From Sulfurospirillum_A sp029027265 (GTDB taxonomy: Bacteria; Campylobacterota; Campylobacteria; Campylobacterales; Sulfurospirillaceae), in assembly GCA_029027265.1 (NCBI GenBank), contig CP093061.1, positions 868,001 through 932,000 on the forward strand: a stretch of DNA of 64,000 nucleotides, given 5' to 3'. Every line of letters begins with the position of its first letter. Positions within the stretch are counted from its first letter, which is position 1. Both the position numbers and the translations under genes were made by a program. Of the stretch, positions 63,200 to 64,000 are shown piece by piece. The notes beneath the pieces were generated by a model. That model saw only the letters and a program-made list of their open reading frames with translations. It did not search any database and was not told the origin of the DNA.

Positions 63200-63919
63200 A
63201 TGGGGAATAAAAGAGTATTAGTAAAGTTTTCAGGTGAAGCGTTAGCCGGTGAGAATGGGTTTGGTATCGATACGTCTATATTAAAGTTTATTGCAGATGA
63301 AATAAAAACATTAATAAACAGTGGTATAGAAGTTGGTATTGTTATTGGTGGCGGTAATATCATTCGTGGTGTTAGTGCTGCAAAAGATGGAATTATTAAA
63401 AGAACAAGTGGTGACTATATGGGTATGTTATCGACTGTTATAAATTCAATTGCAATGCAAGAAGCAATAGAGCATGTTGGAATGGAAGTAAGAGTTCAAA
63501 GTGCCATAAAAATGGAAGCAATTTGTGAAACTTTTATAGTAAGACGTGCTCAACGTCATCTTCAAAAAGGAAGAATAGTAATTTTTGCAGCAGGAACGGG
63601 AAACCCATACTTTACAACTGATACAGCTGCAACTCTTAGAGCAATTGAAATTGGTGCAGATATGATTATAAAAGCTACAAAAGTTGATGGAGTTTACGAT
63701 AAAGACCCTAAGAAATTTTTAGATGCACAAAAACTAAATGAGCTTACATACGACAGAGCTATGAGTGACCATATAAAAGTAATGGATGATACTGCTATAG
63801 CCTTAGCAAAAGACAATAAATTACCAATCGTAGTTTGTAACATGTTTGTAAAAAATAACCTTTTAGATATTATAAATGGTGATTATTCAAAGTGTTCAAT
63901 AGTTAAAAAAGCAGATTAA
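63200..63919 (+). CDS. pyrH: UMP kinase
   Basis: Phosphorylates UMP to UDP with ATP in pyrimidine nucleotide synthesis. The 239-residue protein is a full-length amino-acid-kinase-fold enzyme. Motifs are KFSGEALAGENGFGID (phosphate loop), GIVIGGGNIIRG, GDYMGMLSTVINSIAMQ (UMP site), AAGTGNPYFTTDTAA and KATKVDGVYDKDP. A GTGATAAT leader with AAGG precedes the start. A structured leader for the next gene begins 12 bases after the stop. Confidence 0.96.
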   Translation: MGNKRVLVKFSGEALAGENGFGIDTSILKFIADEIKTLINSGIEVGIVIGGGNIIRGVSAAKDGIIKRTSGDYMGMLSTVINSIAMQEAIEHVGMEVRVQSAIKMEAICETFIVRRAQRHLQKGRIVIFAAGTGNPYFTTDTAATLRAIEIGADMIIKATKVDGVYDKDPKKFLDAQKLNELTYDRAMSDHIKVMDDTAIALAKDNKLPIVVCNMFVKNNLLDIINGDYSKCSIVKKAD

Positions 63920-63930
63920 AAATAAAGGAG

Positions 63931-63972
63931 CGGGACTGGTTGCTTTTAGAGAGTAAAAGATACCTGTACCCG
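63931..63972 (+). other. Structured leader between pyrH and the next gene
   Basis: The sequence can fold with an inner hairpin CTTTT/AAAAG (loop AGAGAGT), a middle GGT/ACC and an outer CGGG/CCCG. It has unusually high GC at its edges for this genome. It is not followed by a T-tract, so it is not a clear terminator. It may be a leader for translational control of the next gene, or just an mRNA processing site. Confidence 0.35.
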
Positions 63973-63991
63973 ACATCAAAAAAGGAATAAA

Positions 63992-64000
63992 ATGAGAACA
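63992..64000 (+). CDS. Start of the next gene, possibly rpoZ (partial)
   Basis: Only the first three codons (ATG AGA ACA) are in the window, with AAAAAGGAATAAA upstream as a ribosome site. In related Campylobacterota the RNA polymerase omega gene follows pyrH and starts with MR. This is a position-based guess only. Confidence 0.35.

Overview
The window is AT-rich chromosomal DNA from a member of the Campylobacterota (Epsilonproteobacteria). It is most likely Sulfurimonas-like, but I infer this from gene content and cannot prove it. The supporting signs are an ftsE-ftsX-envC block behind an extended trmB, pyrH followed by a gene that looks like rpoZ, a MutS7-type MutS carrying an HNH domain, a catalase paired with an ankyrin protein, and promoters with a strong TATAAT -10 box and little else.

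Layout. 0.1-8.4 kb: serA, a four-gene efflux operon (outer-membrane channel, adaptor, and an RND pump split into two genes), then efp. 8.4-12.6 kb: a CBS-PAS-GGDEF-EAL signalling gene broken by a nonsense codon and by an IS5-type element, then a cytochrome c tail. 12.6-24.6 kb: MutS7-HNH, a small membrane protein, an exported superoxide reductase, a frameshifted AraC regulator beside a LysE exporter, a lone RND pump, a glycine-zipper lipoprotein-like protein, an NhaC-type antiporter and an adenine/adenosine deaminase that looks leaderless. 24.7-29.8 kb: a graveyard of nested, mostly dead insertion sequences that truncates a neighbouring amidohydrolase gene. 29.8-48.8 kb: a three-module lysophospholipid recycling protein with a MerR regulator, a CPA2 antiporter, a sirtuin, a class V aminotransferase, an iron alcohol dehydrogenase, a DUF3179 protein, a GNAT, an EF-hand protein whose end resembles an IS30 transposase, small conserved proteins, ovothiol synthase OvoA, RDD-type membrane proteins, and katA with its ankyrin partner. 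48.8-55.7 kb: a complete haem-copper oxidase operon (SCO, subunits I, III, IV, II with two fused cytochrome c domains, ctaB) and a second copper-delivery pair (SCO, PCuAC). 55.8-64 kb: a CAT-anticodon tRNA, rodA, a pseudouridine synthase, an FN3 lipoprotein, trmB, ftsE, ftsX, an EnvC-like protein, pyrH and the first codons of the next gene.

Together the genes describe an organism that respires oxygen (caa3-like oxidase, copper chaperones, haem O synthase) and invests in oxidant defence (catalase, superoxide reductase, ovothiol). The most unusual sequence-level signal is a palindrome, TTACATGTAA, that recurs at least 13 times in this window, often directly against Shine-Dalgarno sites or inside terminators, and is absent from the insertion-sequence cluster. 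I did not find a CRISPR array, prophage or clear defence island, and I cannot name one single gene cluster as a new system.
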